Shown: positions 1-8,220, counted from the stretch's first letter. The stretch: 19,837 bases of DNA from a candidate division CSSED10-310 bacterium (GCA_016929305.1 JAFGJC010000249.1:1-19837), one strand, 5' to 3'. A program made the numbers and translations. The notes: generated from the letters alone by a model not told the origin.

Positions 1-778
1 GGTAAGAATAAAACATGTCGTCATGACAACTGGTGCATATTTTCATTATCTCAATTTGTTTTCCTGGAATTCCTGAGACAATCAAACGTGAATAAATATC
101 TGATGCAAGGTCCAGCCGGAACGAACCGTTATCTTTGTAATTCGTAATCTGCCTGGCGGCGGGAGATGATTGAATGTATCTTTCGAAAGAGAGCTGATCG
201 ACAAGATAGCAACAGGCCTCAATCGACGGACCGATACCTGCAAAAATGGACCTGCTTTGAGATCCCCAATATGTTTTCAATCGAGACATACAATTCTCAA
301 TAATACCAGCCGTGATCGAACGGCGTCCGGCATGAAGAGCTGCACATACGCGGCGTTCTGGATCGTAAAGCAGTACAGGAGCACAATCAGCCGTGAGAAT
401 ACATAGACAAAGATTCTTATGCTCAGAAATCAAACCATCGGCCACAGGCAGTAATTGAGTATATTCTCTTGAAGATTTTGAGTGGATTTGACTATGCGAA
501 ACAGTGACGATATCAGATCCATGTATCTGACGGCAAAAGATCCATTGCTGAAGGGGAATTCCCAGAAAATCAGCGAGCAGTTGTCGATTCAGCGATACAT
601 TTGAGGCTGAATCGCCGGTTTGATACCCAAGATTCATTGAATGGTAGGGATGTGGGCTGGTTCCGCCGGTTCGACATGAAATAAAATGGATTAATCCGGG
701 TAATTTTAATTTTTCAAAAGCGAGAATCTGAATGGATTCCCGAATATTATTATTCTCAGTATGTTTGCCAGCTTTCAC
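1..778 (-). CDS. pgeF: PgeF/YfiH (LACC1-type) purine nucleoside phosphorylase, 3' end cut by window edge
   Basis: I translated the minus strand by hand; about 259 codons are open down to base 2. The family signatures appear in order: QIHG (metal His), a TADCAPVLLYDP block (metal Cys), LHAG (metal His), GIGPSIEACCY, and near the window edge CTSCHDDMFYSY. These are the His/Cys/His zinc ligands of the multicopper-polyphenol-oxidase/LACC1 family. Members act in the cytoplasm on purine nucleosides (phosphorylase and deaminase activity), and E. coli YfiH/PgeF also edits a muropeptide precursor. The usual HAGWRG motif reads HAGRRS here, so the Trp is replaced. The only in-frame start nearby is GTG at 778, which overlaps the upstream transporter gene by 23 bases and has no clear Shine-Dalgarno, so coupling to that gene is likely. 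Only about 15 C-terminal residues appear to be missing. The family call is firm; the substrate is inferred. Confidence 0.87.
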   Translation of the reverse strand, partial: MKAGKHTENNNIRESIQILAFEKLKLPGLIHFISCRTGGTSPHPYHSMNLGYQTGDSASNVSLNRQLLADFLGIPLQQWIFCRQIHGSDIVTVSHSQIHSKSSREYTQLLPVADGLISEHKNLCLCILTADCAPVLLYDPERRVCAALHAGRRSITAGIIENCMSRLKTYWGSQSRSIFAGIGPSIEACCYLVDQLSFERYIQSSPAARQITNYKDNGSFRLDLASDIYSRLIVSGIPGKQIEIMKICTSCHDDMFYSY

Positions 779-2123
779 TGATTTTATTGATTTCAGCGGA
801 TTTTTTGCCGCGAATTTTAAAGGTTTTAGGTGCGAGGTAAACGACGGCTGATCCTCGCCCGATGATATAGGCAACGCCTGCAGCTATTGCTCCAATCAAA
901 TGAAAATAATGCACTGCGGCGTACATTGTCCCGATTATTCCGATCAATTCAACGATCGTTGCCCAGGTGACCGCGCCAGTCATTTTGGCTTTTACCAGTA
1001 AAGCCCGTTGGAAAGCGATGAGAACAGTGAGTGCGGGAAGCAAAATAGTCAACCGGAAGGGCCATAAAGCAAAATCGGTAAGTTCCAAGGTTAAACCGCT
1101 GACATTATGAAACCATAGGATTGAAAGCGGTGTAAACGCGATGATGGAAATACCAGAAAATAAGGTGATTCCAAGCCATGTCGCAAAATTTCGCAGGCGG
1201 ATAAAATTTTGATTTTGACTGCCCAATAATGCGATTCCCACTTCCTGATAGGATAACCCCAAACTGGCAAAGATAAAATTCAGTGAGTTGATCACCGGTA
1301 ACACTGCCAGGGATTCGATGGGATGTTGACTGTGGCCAATAAAAAAATTGACCAGAGGATACGCACCCAATCCAAGGATGGAGGATAATGCTAGTGGATA
1401 GTAAAATTTTGAGATTTCAAGATAGGTCAGTGAACCCGGTACTTTGATACCGGGTTGGATAATGGGTGTATTTTGTGAGAGTTTTTTCAGGATGGAATGG
1501 ACCATGATTCTACTTGCAAAAGCTTCGATAACCACCCCTGCCGAGAGCGCTGCAGCACCAACAAAAGCGCCAGATATCGAGAATTTCAGATAAAGCAGCA
1601 ATGCTGTCAGAGACATTGCAGTCAAGCGCAAAATAGTTCCATAGGCTACGCGGTGTGTTTTATCAAAACGGATAAGCAGACCTTGATAGAACCGCCGGAA
1701 ACCGATAGCTCCGGGCCAGGGCAGCAGCAGGATTGTCGCAATATGTGCGAGATAGACAACTCTTGGTGGAAGACCGATAATATCACCGACAATGAATTTG
1801 AAAACACCCGGGATGATCAGCAATGTCATTATCACCGTCACGATTCCGTTCAATGTAAATGCAAACCGTTGCATTTTTCGATAAGAATCAGCATCTTTTA
1901 CCAGAGCGACAACTGCACTCAGCATCATGATGATAGGTGCTTCGACAAGCAAACCTAGCGATAAAGCGATGCCATAGGCGGCAAGATTATATTTGGGATC
2001 GACAAGTCGAGCGATGATTGCGGCAAGAAAAGGACCTTCAGCAGCCATCATCAGCCAGGTTGCAGCCAGAGGTATCCAGAATTTGAAGATAGTCCGTGCA
2101 CTGATGTGAGCGTTGTCCTCCAC
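756..2123 (-). CDS. MOP-superfamily polytopic transporter, ANKH/MATE-like
   Basis: This is a hydrophobic protein of 455 residues with about 12 predicted membrane segments, the usual size for MATE, flippase and ANKH proteins. The two halves look like internal repeats: each begins with a similar F-(W/Y)-x-P-L-A motif (FWIPLAATW near the start, FYYPLALSS near residue 250), as in MOP transporters. The second motif is followed by YPLVNFFIG, and a later segment reads FALWPFRL. These resemble my memory of the progressive-ankylosis protein ANKH (FWWPLALIL, RPIVNLFVS, VVPLRIF). I therefore favour a bacterial ANKH-like exporter of a small anion over a drug/Na+ antiporter or a lipid flippase, but the substrate is unknown. 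I chose GTG at 2123 because a strong AAGGAGGGG lies just upstream. An in-frame TTG at 2171 would add 16 non-conserved residues. The gene diverges from the M16 pair and overlaps pgeF. Confidence 0.78.
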   Translation of the reverse strand: MEDNAHISARTIFKFWIPLAATWLMMAAEGPFLAAIIARLVDPKYNLAAYGIALSLGLLVEAPIIMMLSAVVALVKDADSYRKMQRFAFTLNGIVTVIMTLLIIPGVFKFIVGDIIGLPPRVVYLAHIATILLLPWPGAIGFRRFYQGLLIRFDKTHRVAYGTILRLTAMSLTALLLYLKFSISGAFVGAAALSAGVVIEAFASRIMVHSILKKLSQNTPIIQPGIKVPGSLTYLEISKFYYPLALSSILGLGAYPLVNFFIGHSQHPIESLAVLPVINSLNFIFASLGLSYQEVGIALLGSQNQNFIRLRNFATWLGITLFSGISIIAFTPLSILWFHNVSGLTLELTDFALWPFRLTILLPALTVLIAFQRALLVKAKMTGAVTWATIVELIGIIGTMYAAVHYFHLIGAIAAGVAYIIGRGSAVVYLAPKTFKIRGKKSAEINKISESWQTY

Positions 2124-2125
2124 AG

Positions 2126-2134
2126 CCCCTCCTT
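2126..2134 (-). promoter_or_regulatory. Shine-Dalgarno that sets the transporter start
   Basis: The minus strand reads AAGGAGGGG, then CT-A-class spacing of two bases, then GTG at 2123. It is the best ribosome site near this gene and argues for GTG 2123 over the upstream TTG at 2171. Confidence 0.7.
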
Positions 2135-2219
2135 GTGGATTACATATATACAACTGTACCAGCATATGCAATGAACGGGTTTTGATTTGTCCGGAAATAT
2201 CGCAAATTAATAAATACTT

Positions 2220-2249
2220 TTGACGTAAGAAACAAAAATCTGCTAATCA
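2220..2249 (+). promoter_or_regulatory. Weak candidate promoter for the M16 peptidase operon
   Basis: TTGACG at 2220-2225 is a good -35 match. A poor -10 follows: GCTAAT at 2242-2247 (16-base spacer), or TAATCA at 2244-2249 (18-base spacer). Transcription would begin around 2254, just before the ribosome site at 2269. It lies in the 159-base divergent gap between the transporter and the peptidase pair. The call rests on consensus matching only. Confidence 0.3.
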
Positions 2250-2268
2250 GATGCTTTGGTGATGTTTG

Positions 2269-2276
2269 AAAGGAGG
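2269..2276 (+). promoter_or_regulatory. Shine-Dalgarno selecting TTG start of the first M16 gene
   Basis: AAAGGAGG is followed by a six-base spacer (CGCGAT) and TTG at 2283. Upstream in-frame TTG 2256, GTG 2259 and ATG 2262 have no such site, and the first lies only 13 bases before this one. Starting at 2283 also puts a clean Lys-plus-hydrophobic signal peptide at the N terminus. Confidence 0.75.
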
Positions 2277-2282
2277 CGCGAT

Positions 2283-3899
2283 TTGAAATCAATATCCCGA
2301 ATTTTTCTGTGGTTGTTTATAGCAGGACTACCTCTTGTATATACGATCACTTCCATTTCCTCTCAAGATAACTCCTCTGCTGGCTTGGATTCATTTACAT
2401 CCATTATGACCGAAGATACCGTTGAATCTTTTACCTTAGATAACGGTATGCGGTTTTTATTGGTAAATCGCCCGGAAGTTCCCGTATTTTCTGCGGTTGT
2501 ACTGGTGAAGGCGGGAAGCGTTGATGAACCGAGAGGCAAAACCGGTGTTGCGCATGTTTTTGAACATATGGCATTCAAGGGTACAACAACGATCGGTACG
2601 ACAGATTACACATCAGAAAAAATTGTTCTTGATCGCATCGAAAGCATTGGTGAAGCATTGACAAAAGCGCTGAGTTCCGGTGCACCACAAGCCGAGATTG
2701 ATCGACTTCGCAATGAACTCAAGACAGCTCAAAAATCACATGAAGTATTTATTGTTGCCAATGAGTTTTCAAAAATATTTGACAGCAACGGCGCAAAATT
2801 CATTAATGCCGGCACTGGAAGAGATGTGACCATGTATCTGAGCAATATGCCTAAAAATCGTCTTGGATTATGGGCAAGAATGGAAGCAGATCGCCTGGCT
2901 AATCCCGTATTCCGGGAATTTTATAAAGAACGGGATGTCATCATGGAGGAGCGGCGCATGGGTGTTGATAACGATCCATCGGGTCATCTCTGGGAAGAAT
3001 TTGCCGGCATCGCATATCAGACACATCCATACGGCGATCCGGTTATCGGATATATGGATGACATTCAGAATCTGACAATTATGGATGCCAGACAGTTCCA
3101 TCAAATTTTTTACGTGCCGTCTAATATTGCCGTTGCTGTCGTTGGAGATATTAGTATTGAAGAATTAAGAAATGCTGCTGAAGCAACATTCGGGAAAATT
3201 CCATTGCGGCCGGATCCGGAAGTTCGTATTCCTGCGGAGCCAGTTCAGAATGCGGAACGGACTGTTATTGTCCATAAAGGTACAGTGCCGGAATTGATTC
3301 TCGGTTGGCATTCACCGAATTACCCTTCGGTCGATGCATGTCGATTGGATATTGCAGCAAGAATTCTGGCAGAAGGGCGATCATCCCGCCTATATAAAAG
3401 ACTTGTGCTGGAAGAAGGGCTGGCTACCGATGTGACAGCGTATTTCACGACATTTACGCGATATCCGGAACTATTTTACATAAGGATCCAACCCAAAAAG
3501 TTTGACGACTGGCAACAAATTAAATCAATAACAATGAATGAAATACAAGCTCTGGTGACGGATGGCCCAGGCGACTATGAACTCAAAAAAACAAAGAAAT
3601 CAGTCATTGCGGAATTTGTCCGTAGCCTTGAGTCAAATCTTTATCTGGCGATCCAATTAGCTTATTTTGAAAAGGTTAATGGTGATTGGCGGGTGATCAC
3701 AAAGTATCTGGAACAAATGGATCGGATAACCGCAGCCGATGTTTCGGAAACCGTTGGAAAGTATCTGCATCCGGGAATAGAAACAACGGGGTTGCTGAAA
3801 CCAGTTGACAAACTGAATAACGGAAATAGCCCGTATAAGGAATCACTGCACGAGGATCTAAAAAAATCCGAAGTTTCCATGGGAGGTGCTTCGCAATGA
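2283..3899 (+). CDS. Exported M16 zinc metallopeptidase, catalytic subunit
   Basis: This is a processing-peptidase/insulinase-family protein of 538 residues from TTG 2283. Residues 1-25 form a signal peptide or membrane anchor (MKSISRIFLWLFIAG...), so the enzyme works in the periplasm or at the membrane. The inverted zinc motif HxxEH is intact as HVFEH at residues 91-95 (zinc His91 and His95, catalytic Glu94). The downstream Glu ligand lies in ERDVIMEER, about residues 216-224. A helical stretch of roughly 45 residues separates the two, longer than in the smallest M16B enzymes but common in bacterial members. The C-terminal half carries the M16 inactive repeat. Its R/Y substrate-binding pair is missing: the positions hold Val375 and Thr382 in the segment RLYKRLVLEEGLATDV. 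The next gene overlaps by four bases and supplies that pair, so the two products probably form a heterodimer. Substrates are unknown; M16B pairs degrade peptides or process exported proteins. Confidence 0.9.
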   Translation: MKSISRIFLWLFIAGLPLVYTITSISSQDNSSAGLDSFTSIMTEDTVESFTLDNGMRFLLVNRPEVPVFSAVVLVKAGSVDEPRGKTGVAHVFEHMAFKGTTTIGTTDYTSEKIVLDRIESIGEALTKALSSGAPQAEIDRLRNELKTAQKSHEVFIVANEFSKIFDSNGAKFINAGTGRDVTMYLSNMPKNRLGLWARMEADRLANPVFREFYKERDVIMEERRMGVDNDPSGHLWEEFAGIAYQTHPYGDPVIGYMDDIQNLTIMDARQFHQIFYVPSNIAVAVVGDISIEELRNAAEATFGKIPLRPDPEVRIPAEPVQNAERTVIVHKGTVPELILGWHSPNYPSVDACRLDIAARILAEGRSSRLYKRLVLEEGLATDVTAYFTTFTRYPELFYIRIQPKKFDDWQQIKSITMNEIQALVTDGPGDYELKKTKKSVIAEFVRSLESNLYLAIQLAYFEKVNGDWRVITKYLEQMDRITAADVSETVGKYLHPGIETTGLLKPVDKLNNGNSPYKESLHEDLKKSEVSMGGASQ

Positions 3900-5308
3900 A
3901 ATATATCGTTGTGTTCATGTTACTGATGTCATCCGTTGTACCGTTATGCTGGGGAATCGATTTTCCGGAACCGGATACGATGATCTTTGAACCGATTCAT
4001 TTTACTCCGCTGAAACCCGATAAAATCGCTTTGAATAATGAATGTGAATTATGGATGTATGAGGATCACACATTGCCGCTTGTTAATGTGTTCGTGGATA
4101 TTGGTGTGGGGCATTATGCCGATCCAGCTGATTTGCCGGGTGTGGCATGGATAACCGCTGATCTCATGGTGTCCGGTGGCACGCAAAGCAATAATCCTGA
4201 GGCATTCGATGCCTGGATGGATCTTAACGCTGTAAAGTTGAATGCATGGGTTGAAAGTGATGTGACTCGAATAGAAATGTCATGTTTGTCGTCGGATTTT
4301 GATGAAGCGTTCATGCAGTTGAGGAATGTGATTATCAATCCACGTCTGGATGAAAGTCGCCTTCAGACAGTTAAAAATGTAATTGCCATGGAAATTCAAA
4401 CACAAAAGGAAGATCCCTTTCATGAAGCATTTCTCAGCTTTAACAAGCTGGTTTACGGAAAAAATCATCCGATCGCCCGGCAACCGAGTGAAGAGGAACT
4501 GCGAATTATTACTCGAAACGATCTGGTCACTTTTCATGACACATATTACAAACCTGATATCTGTAAGCTGGGAATCGTTGGGGATTTTTCACATGGGAAT
4601 GTCGAACGCGCTTTCCGGGAATTCTTTGGATCCTGGAAGGGCTCTTCGAAAAATCTGATCTCTATTGCCGAGCCGGCACCTGAGGTTCAGGGCAGGCATA
4701 TTTATATTATGGACAAACCAGGTACACAAACGGCAATAGTTCTCGGTCATATGGGACTCCCGCCGTGGCATCCCGATTACTATTCAAGTGAGTTGTTCAG
4801 CCGTATTTTCGGGTTCGGTGGATTCTCATCACGTCTGATGAATGAAGTAAGAACACAAAAAGGTTATGCATATGCGGTATTTGGCGGTTTTATGGACAAC
4901 ATTCCCAAAGGTATATTCGCAGTAGGATGCATGACGAAAAACGAATCCGCGTTCGATGCATCCAAGCTGATACTGGACATCATAGAACAAATGCGGACCA
5001 CTCCGGTAAGCATTAATGAGCTTACTCAGGCGAAAGACTCGATTGAAAATGCTTTTGTATTTCGATTTGACAGACCCAAAGCAATATTGCTTCGTCAGTT
5101 CTATTACCATCGGATGAACTTTCCGGATGATTTTTTAAAAACGTATCTTGAAAAAATACGGATGGTATCGGCGGAAAGCATACAGAATTTCGCAACCCAA
5201 AACATTCATCCGGAAGATATTGCTATCGTTGTGGTGGGACCAGCCAATGAATTGAAAAATGAATTTGCACCTCTTGGTTGGCCTGTCGACATTTTAGAGT
5301 CGGAATGA
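3896..5308 (+). CDS. Exported M16 peptidase-like subunit, non-catalytic partner
   Basis: This is an M16-family protein of 470 residues with a signal peptide (about residues 1-20, ending LCWG). The position of the zinc motif reads A-W-I-T-A-D (residues 84-89), so the two His and the Glu are replaced by Trp85, Asp89 and Ala88, and the subunit cannot bind zinc there. It does keep the C-terminal substrate-binding pair, Arg319 and Tyr326, in SSRLMNEVRTQKGYAYAV. This is the known division of labour in heterodimeric M16B peptidases. Its ATG overlaps the stop of the catalytic subunit gene (ATGA), with GGGAGG about ten bases upstream, which indicates coupled translation and a fixed ratio. It is normal-length for a family subunit, with no sign of decay, so it is a specialised partner rather than a pseudogene. 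Confidence 0.88.
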   Translation: MKYIVVFMLLMSSVVPLCWGIDFPEPDTMIFEPIHFTPLKPDKIALNNECELWMYEDHTLPLVNVFVDIGVGHYADPADLPGVAWITADLMVSGGTQSNNPEAFDAWMDLNAVKLNAWVESDVTRIEMSCLSSDFDEAFMQLRNVIINPRLDESRLQTVKNVIAMEIQTQKEDPFHEAFLSFNKLVYGKNHPIARQPSEEELRIITRNDLVTFHDTYYKPDICKLGIVGDFSHGNVERAFREFFGSWKGSSKNLISIAEPAPEVQGRHIYIMDKPGTQTAIVLGHMGLPPWHPDYYSSELFSRIFGFGGFSSRLMNEVRTQKGYAYAVFGGFMDNIPKGIFAVGCMTKNESAFDASKLILDIIEQMRTTPVSINELTQAKDSIENAFVFRFDRPKAILLRQFYYHRMNFPDDFLKTYLEKIRMVSAESIQNFATQNIHPEDIAIVVVGPANELKNEFAPLGWPVDILESE

Positions 5309-5416
5309 AAAGGGAATGACAATTTTGTCCATGCTTTTGTCCGTATTCCTTGCACATATGATAACAGGCAGCTACATTTACAGGTAAGGATAGATATTCC
5401 ATAAGGAGACAGATTC
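5309..5416 (+). promoter_or_regulatory. Candidate control region of the Kor cluster with TTTTGTCC direct repeat
   Basis: The 108-base gap before the redox cluster contains TTTTGTCC twice, at 5323-5330 and 5335-5342, a 12-base period. A good -10 match (TATGAT, 5357-5362) follows, but no -35 fits at standard spacing: TTGTCC is 14 bases away. That pattern would suit an activator site. GGAGA at 5405-5409 is the ribosome site for ATG 5417. No terminator-like hairpin is visible after the peptidase pair, so read-through is also possible. Confidence 0.3.
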
Positions 5417-7201
5417 ATGGGATTCGTCAGAATTTCAGCAGACAGTGATCCAAATGAGAACATCTTTCAAGATGCGGAATGTGAAATCAGCGATCATCCT
5501 GTGGATATTGAATACATCAGACGGAATATCCCATGCCAATGGGCATGCCCTGCAATTACCAATGTGCCAAAGTACATTGGCGCGGTTTCAAGAAATGAGC
5601 ATGACGAGTCTTATACTATAAATCAAAATGCCAATCTGTTTCCCGGCGTTCTGGGAAGGATTTGCTCCCGTCCCTGTGAAACAGCGTGCCGGCATGGCGA
5701 GATTGATTTGGGCGATCCGGTTGCGATATGCCATCTTAAACGAGTCGCATCGGATTACAAACAATCAGTACTATCGCCGTTGACGAAGAATGTGCCGCTA
5801 ACGGACAAATCGATTGGCATTGTCGGCGCTGGTCCGGCTGGACTGGCAGCAGCACACTCACTAAATCTTCTGGGTCATCGCATTACAATTTACGAAGCAT
5901 TCCCAGAATCAGGTGGTATGCTTGTCTACGGCATCCCGAAATTCAGATTGCCCAGGGAGATTGCACACCGTGAGATCTACAATATCCAAAATGGTGGGAT
6001 AGACGTTCGGCATGGCGTAGAGGTGGGCAAGGATATCATGATAGATGAATTGTTGAAGCATCATGATGCTTTGATTCTGGCGGCGGGTTGTTATAGGGCA
6101 CGTGAACTGTCTGTTCCAGGGGAATCCAAAACCCATGTTTACAATGGGCTGGAGTTTATGATTGATCTCAACAACGGTAAACCGGTAAACGTGGGTCAAA
6201 AGGTGCTGGTCATTGGTGGTGGTTTTACGGCTATGGATTGCGCGCGATCAGCAATAAGGCTGGGTGCTTCAGAAGTTTCGATTTGTATTCGCAATGTAGA
6301 AGAGGATCTTACCGTTACTCGGGAGGAAATCCTGGAAACGAAGCGCGAAGGTTTAAAACTGATCAGTCTTGTTTCAGCTATTGAAATCGAGGGAAATGAC
6401 AAAATAACCGGTGTTCGTTTTATAAGGAATAAATTTGGCGGTATCCGGGGAGAGAGAGGGCGCCGAATCACCCCTATCGAAGGTTCAGAATTTGTAGTTC
6501 CCGCGGATACCGTGATTGTGGCGATTGGACAGGTTCCAAAAGCCTTGTTGGCTGAGCCAACCGAATTTGCGGATATTCAGTTTGATAAACTCACGGGAGA
6601 ATCTTTCATAGATGGCTTGTTTGCTGCTGGAGATTATGTTACTGGCTCGTCCACGGTTATTGAAGCCATCGGCCATGGCCGCCATGTCGCCGATCACGTT
6701 GATGCGTTTTTAATGCGCCATAAAAGACAGCAGCGTGTTGTCACCTGTAAACCAACAGGCAATACTCAAAGAGATCGATCGTGGGATTTTATTGATCGAC
6801 ATCATATGCCGATGATTTCAACTAACGAACGTATTCACTCATCAGATTCTGAAGTCGAAACAGGCTTTACTATGAATATGGGAATCGAGGAATCCAAAAG
6901 ATGTTATCTTTGCAATCTGAAATACGAAATTTACGTGCCTGAATGCATTTACTGTCGCTGGTGTATTGATGTTTGCCCGAGAGATTGCATCGAACTCGCG
7001 GAATCCTTTAAGGTTGCCGGCAACAGCGGTACACATAAAATCAATACAACGGTCAAATGGAATGAAGTATCTGCAATTATCATAAACAATGACCGATGTA
7101 TTCGATGTGGTGAATGCTTTCGAGTCTGCCCTACCCAATGTATACATGTCATCGATGTTAATCTCATGGATAAAACACTCGTTAAGGAGTTGTCGGAATG
7201 A
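5417..7201 (+). CDS. GltD/NfnB-like NAD(P)H flavoprotein with C-terminal 2x[4Fe-4S] ferredoxin domain
   Basis: This protein of 594 residues resembles glutamate synthase small subunit. Residues 40-91 hold the N-terminal cluster cysteines (C40, C44, C83, C87, C91). Residues 134-146 are the FAD Rossmann motif (GAGPAGLAAA). Residues 267-277 are the NAD(P)H motif (GGGFTAMDCAR), and LFAAGD near residue 405 is the second FAD contact. The last 100 residues add a paired C-x2-C-x2-C-x3-CP ferredoxin (C510/C513/C516/C520 and C561/C564/C567/C571), preceded by an extra CxxC at 496/499. The product should pass electrons between iron-sulfur clusters and NAD(P)(H). Its start overlaps nothing upstream; its stop overlaps the next start (ATGA). 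No glutamate synthase large subunit lies nearby, so I infer it is the pyridine-nucleotide module of the KorAB complex encoded two genes on, not a GltD. A 2-oxoglutarate:NADP+ oxidoreductase of this general build is known to me from Azoarcus evansii. Confidence 0.85.
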   Translation: MGFVRISADSDPNENIFQDAECEISDHPVDIEYIRRNIPCQWACPAITNVPKYIGAVSRNEHDESYTINQNANLFPGVLGRICSRPCETACRHGEIDLGDPVAICHLKRVASDYKQSVLSPLTKNVPLTDKSIGIVGAGPAGLAAAHSLNLLGHRITIYEAFPESGGMLVYGIPKFRLPREIAHREIYNIQNGGIDVRHGVEVGKDIMIDELLKHHDALILAAGCYRARELSVPGESKTHVYNGLEFMIDLNNGKPVNVGQKVLVIGGGFTAMDCARSAIRLGASEVSICIRNVEEDLTVTREEILETKREGLKLISLVSAIEIEGNDKITGVRFIRNKFGGIRGERGRRITPIEGSEFVVPADTVIVAIGQVPKALLAEPTEFADIQFDKLTGESFIDGLFAAGDYVTGSSTVIEAIGHGRHVADHVDAFLMRHKRQQRVVTCKPTGNTQRDRSWDFIDRHHMPMISTNERIHSSDSEVETGFTMNMGIEESKRCYLCNLKYEIYVPECIYCRWCIDVCPRDCIELAESFKVAGNSGTHKINTTVKWNEVSAIIINNDRCIRCGECFRVCPTQCIHVIDVNLMDKTLVKELSE

Positions 7202-8220
7202 CTCAAAAACATTTCGTAATCATTGGCAACGGTGCAGCGGGAAATCGGGCTGCCGATGTTTTACGGGAGGGTGATTCACATGCAAAAATCACCATCATTT
7301 CAGATGAATTTTTTCATTTTTATTATCGGCACCGACTTAAGGATTTTATAGTTGGTAACATCGATGAAACATCTCTTACCGTCAGGTCTTCGGAATATTA
7401 CCATGATAAACATATAAGACTCAGACTTGGTCAGCAGGTGATCAAAATCGATTTGAATAGCCAGCTCCTCTACCTTAAACATATGGAACTGGTTCGATAC
7501 ACCCATCTGCTGCTGTGTACCGGTGGTAAACCCCGTATGCCGGAAATACACTATCGATATCGAGAACACTTCACCAGTATGATAACTCTTGATGATGCAA
7601 AACATATGAAGCAACAACTCCCGGCAGTTAAACGAATGATTGTCGTTGGTGGTGATCTGATTAGTGTGCAGATCACCAAGAGACTATTGAATGCGGGGAT
7701 AGAGGTGGTTTTTCTGGTAGATCGGGATGCATTCTGGCCGCTTACCTTCAGTGATGTTATTGAGAAGGATTTCAATCGGGCGTTACGCCGGGCTGGGGCG
7801 AAGATTATCAGTGATGACGCCATTGTGAACATCGAAAAACTTGGGCATATGGCATATCAGGTCAGAACCCGATCAGGTGAAAACCTTGAATGCAATCTAG
7901 TCGGCGGATTCTTTGGATTGGTTCCTCAGGTTGATTTTCTTGTCGGTAGCGGGCTGGACATTGACCGGGGCATACTTGTGGATGAACATCTTAAAACACA
8001 TTTTGACAATGTTTATGCTGCCGGTGATTGTGCTCAAGTCTATAATCCGCAATTGAGTAACTATTGGGTATCGATTGGATGGGGAAATGCCGTTAAACTT
8101 GGCGAAATCGCCGCTCATAATATGCTCGGATCTCCCGATACTGCGATCAGACCACCAATAAATGTACTCGACTATGAAGGAATCGAAGTGAAAACGGAAT
8201 GGTGGCAGGAGGTTAGCTGA
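7198..8220 (+). CDS. FAD-dependent NAD(P)H/rubredoxin-reductase-like oxidoreductase
   Basis: This is a 340-residue protein of the pyridine-nucleotide/disulfide oxidoreductase fold, like NirB N-terminal or rubredoxin/NADH-dependent reductases. The N-terminal FAD motif is present (IIGNGAAGNRAA, Gly10/Gly12/Gly15), as are the ATG-type loop LLLCTGGKP (about residues 104-112) and the second FAD motif VYAAGDCAQ (272-280). There is no redox-active CxxC, so it is not a thioredoxin or glutathione-type reductase. The second Rossmann motif, normally GGGxxG, reads GGDLIS at 151-156, so nucleotide binding may be weak or lost. It starts inside the stop of the GltD-like gene and ends 22 bases before korA, so it is an integral cluster member. 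I infer an electron-transfer subunit or an extra acceptor port for the Kor complex; no family name is certain. Confidence 0.8.
   Translation: MTQKHFVIIGNGAAGNRAADVLREGDSHAKITIISDEFFHFYYRHRLKDFIVGNIDETSLTVRSSEYYHDKHIRLRLGQQVIKIDLNSQLLYLKHMELVRYTHLLLCTGGKPRMPEIHYRYREHFTSMITLDDAKHMKQQLPAVKRMIVVGGDLISVQITKRLLNAGIEVVFLVDRDAFWPLTFSDVIEKDFNRALRRAGAKIISDDAIVNIEKLGHMAYQVRTRSGENLECNLVGGFFGLVPQVDFLVGSGLDIDRGILVDEHLKTHFDNVYAAGDCAQVYNPQLSNYWVSIGWGNAVKLGEIAAHNMLGSPDTAIRPPINVLDYEGIEVKTEWWQEVS

Noticed and set aside
170..406. 78-codon plus-strand open frame at the left end
   Set aside because: It is antisense to the well-supported PgeF/YfiH frame and has no recognisable features.
1497..1958. 153-codon plus-strand open frame
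   Set aside because: It lies wholly opposite the transporter gene; its Cys/Gln/His-rich composition is what the reverse of a membrane-protein gene gives.
3896..5308. Pseudogene of an M16 peptidase
   Set aside because: Loss of the zinc ligands could suggest decay, but the frame is full length, the R/Y pair is kept and the gene is coupled to a catalytic partner.
5417..8220. NfnAB transhydrogenase pair
   Set aside because: The GltD-like protein resembles NfnB, but its neighbour is a two-Rossmann FAD protein, not an FNR/PyrK-like [2Fe-2S] NfnA, and the ferredoxin domain is C-terminal.
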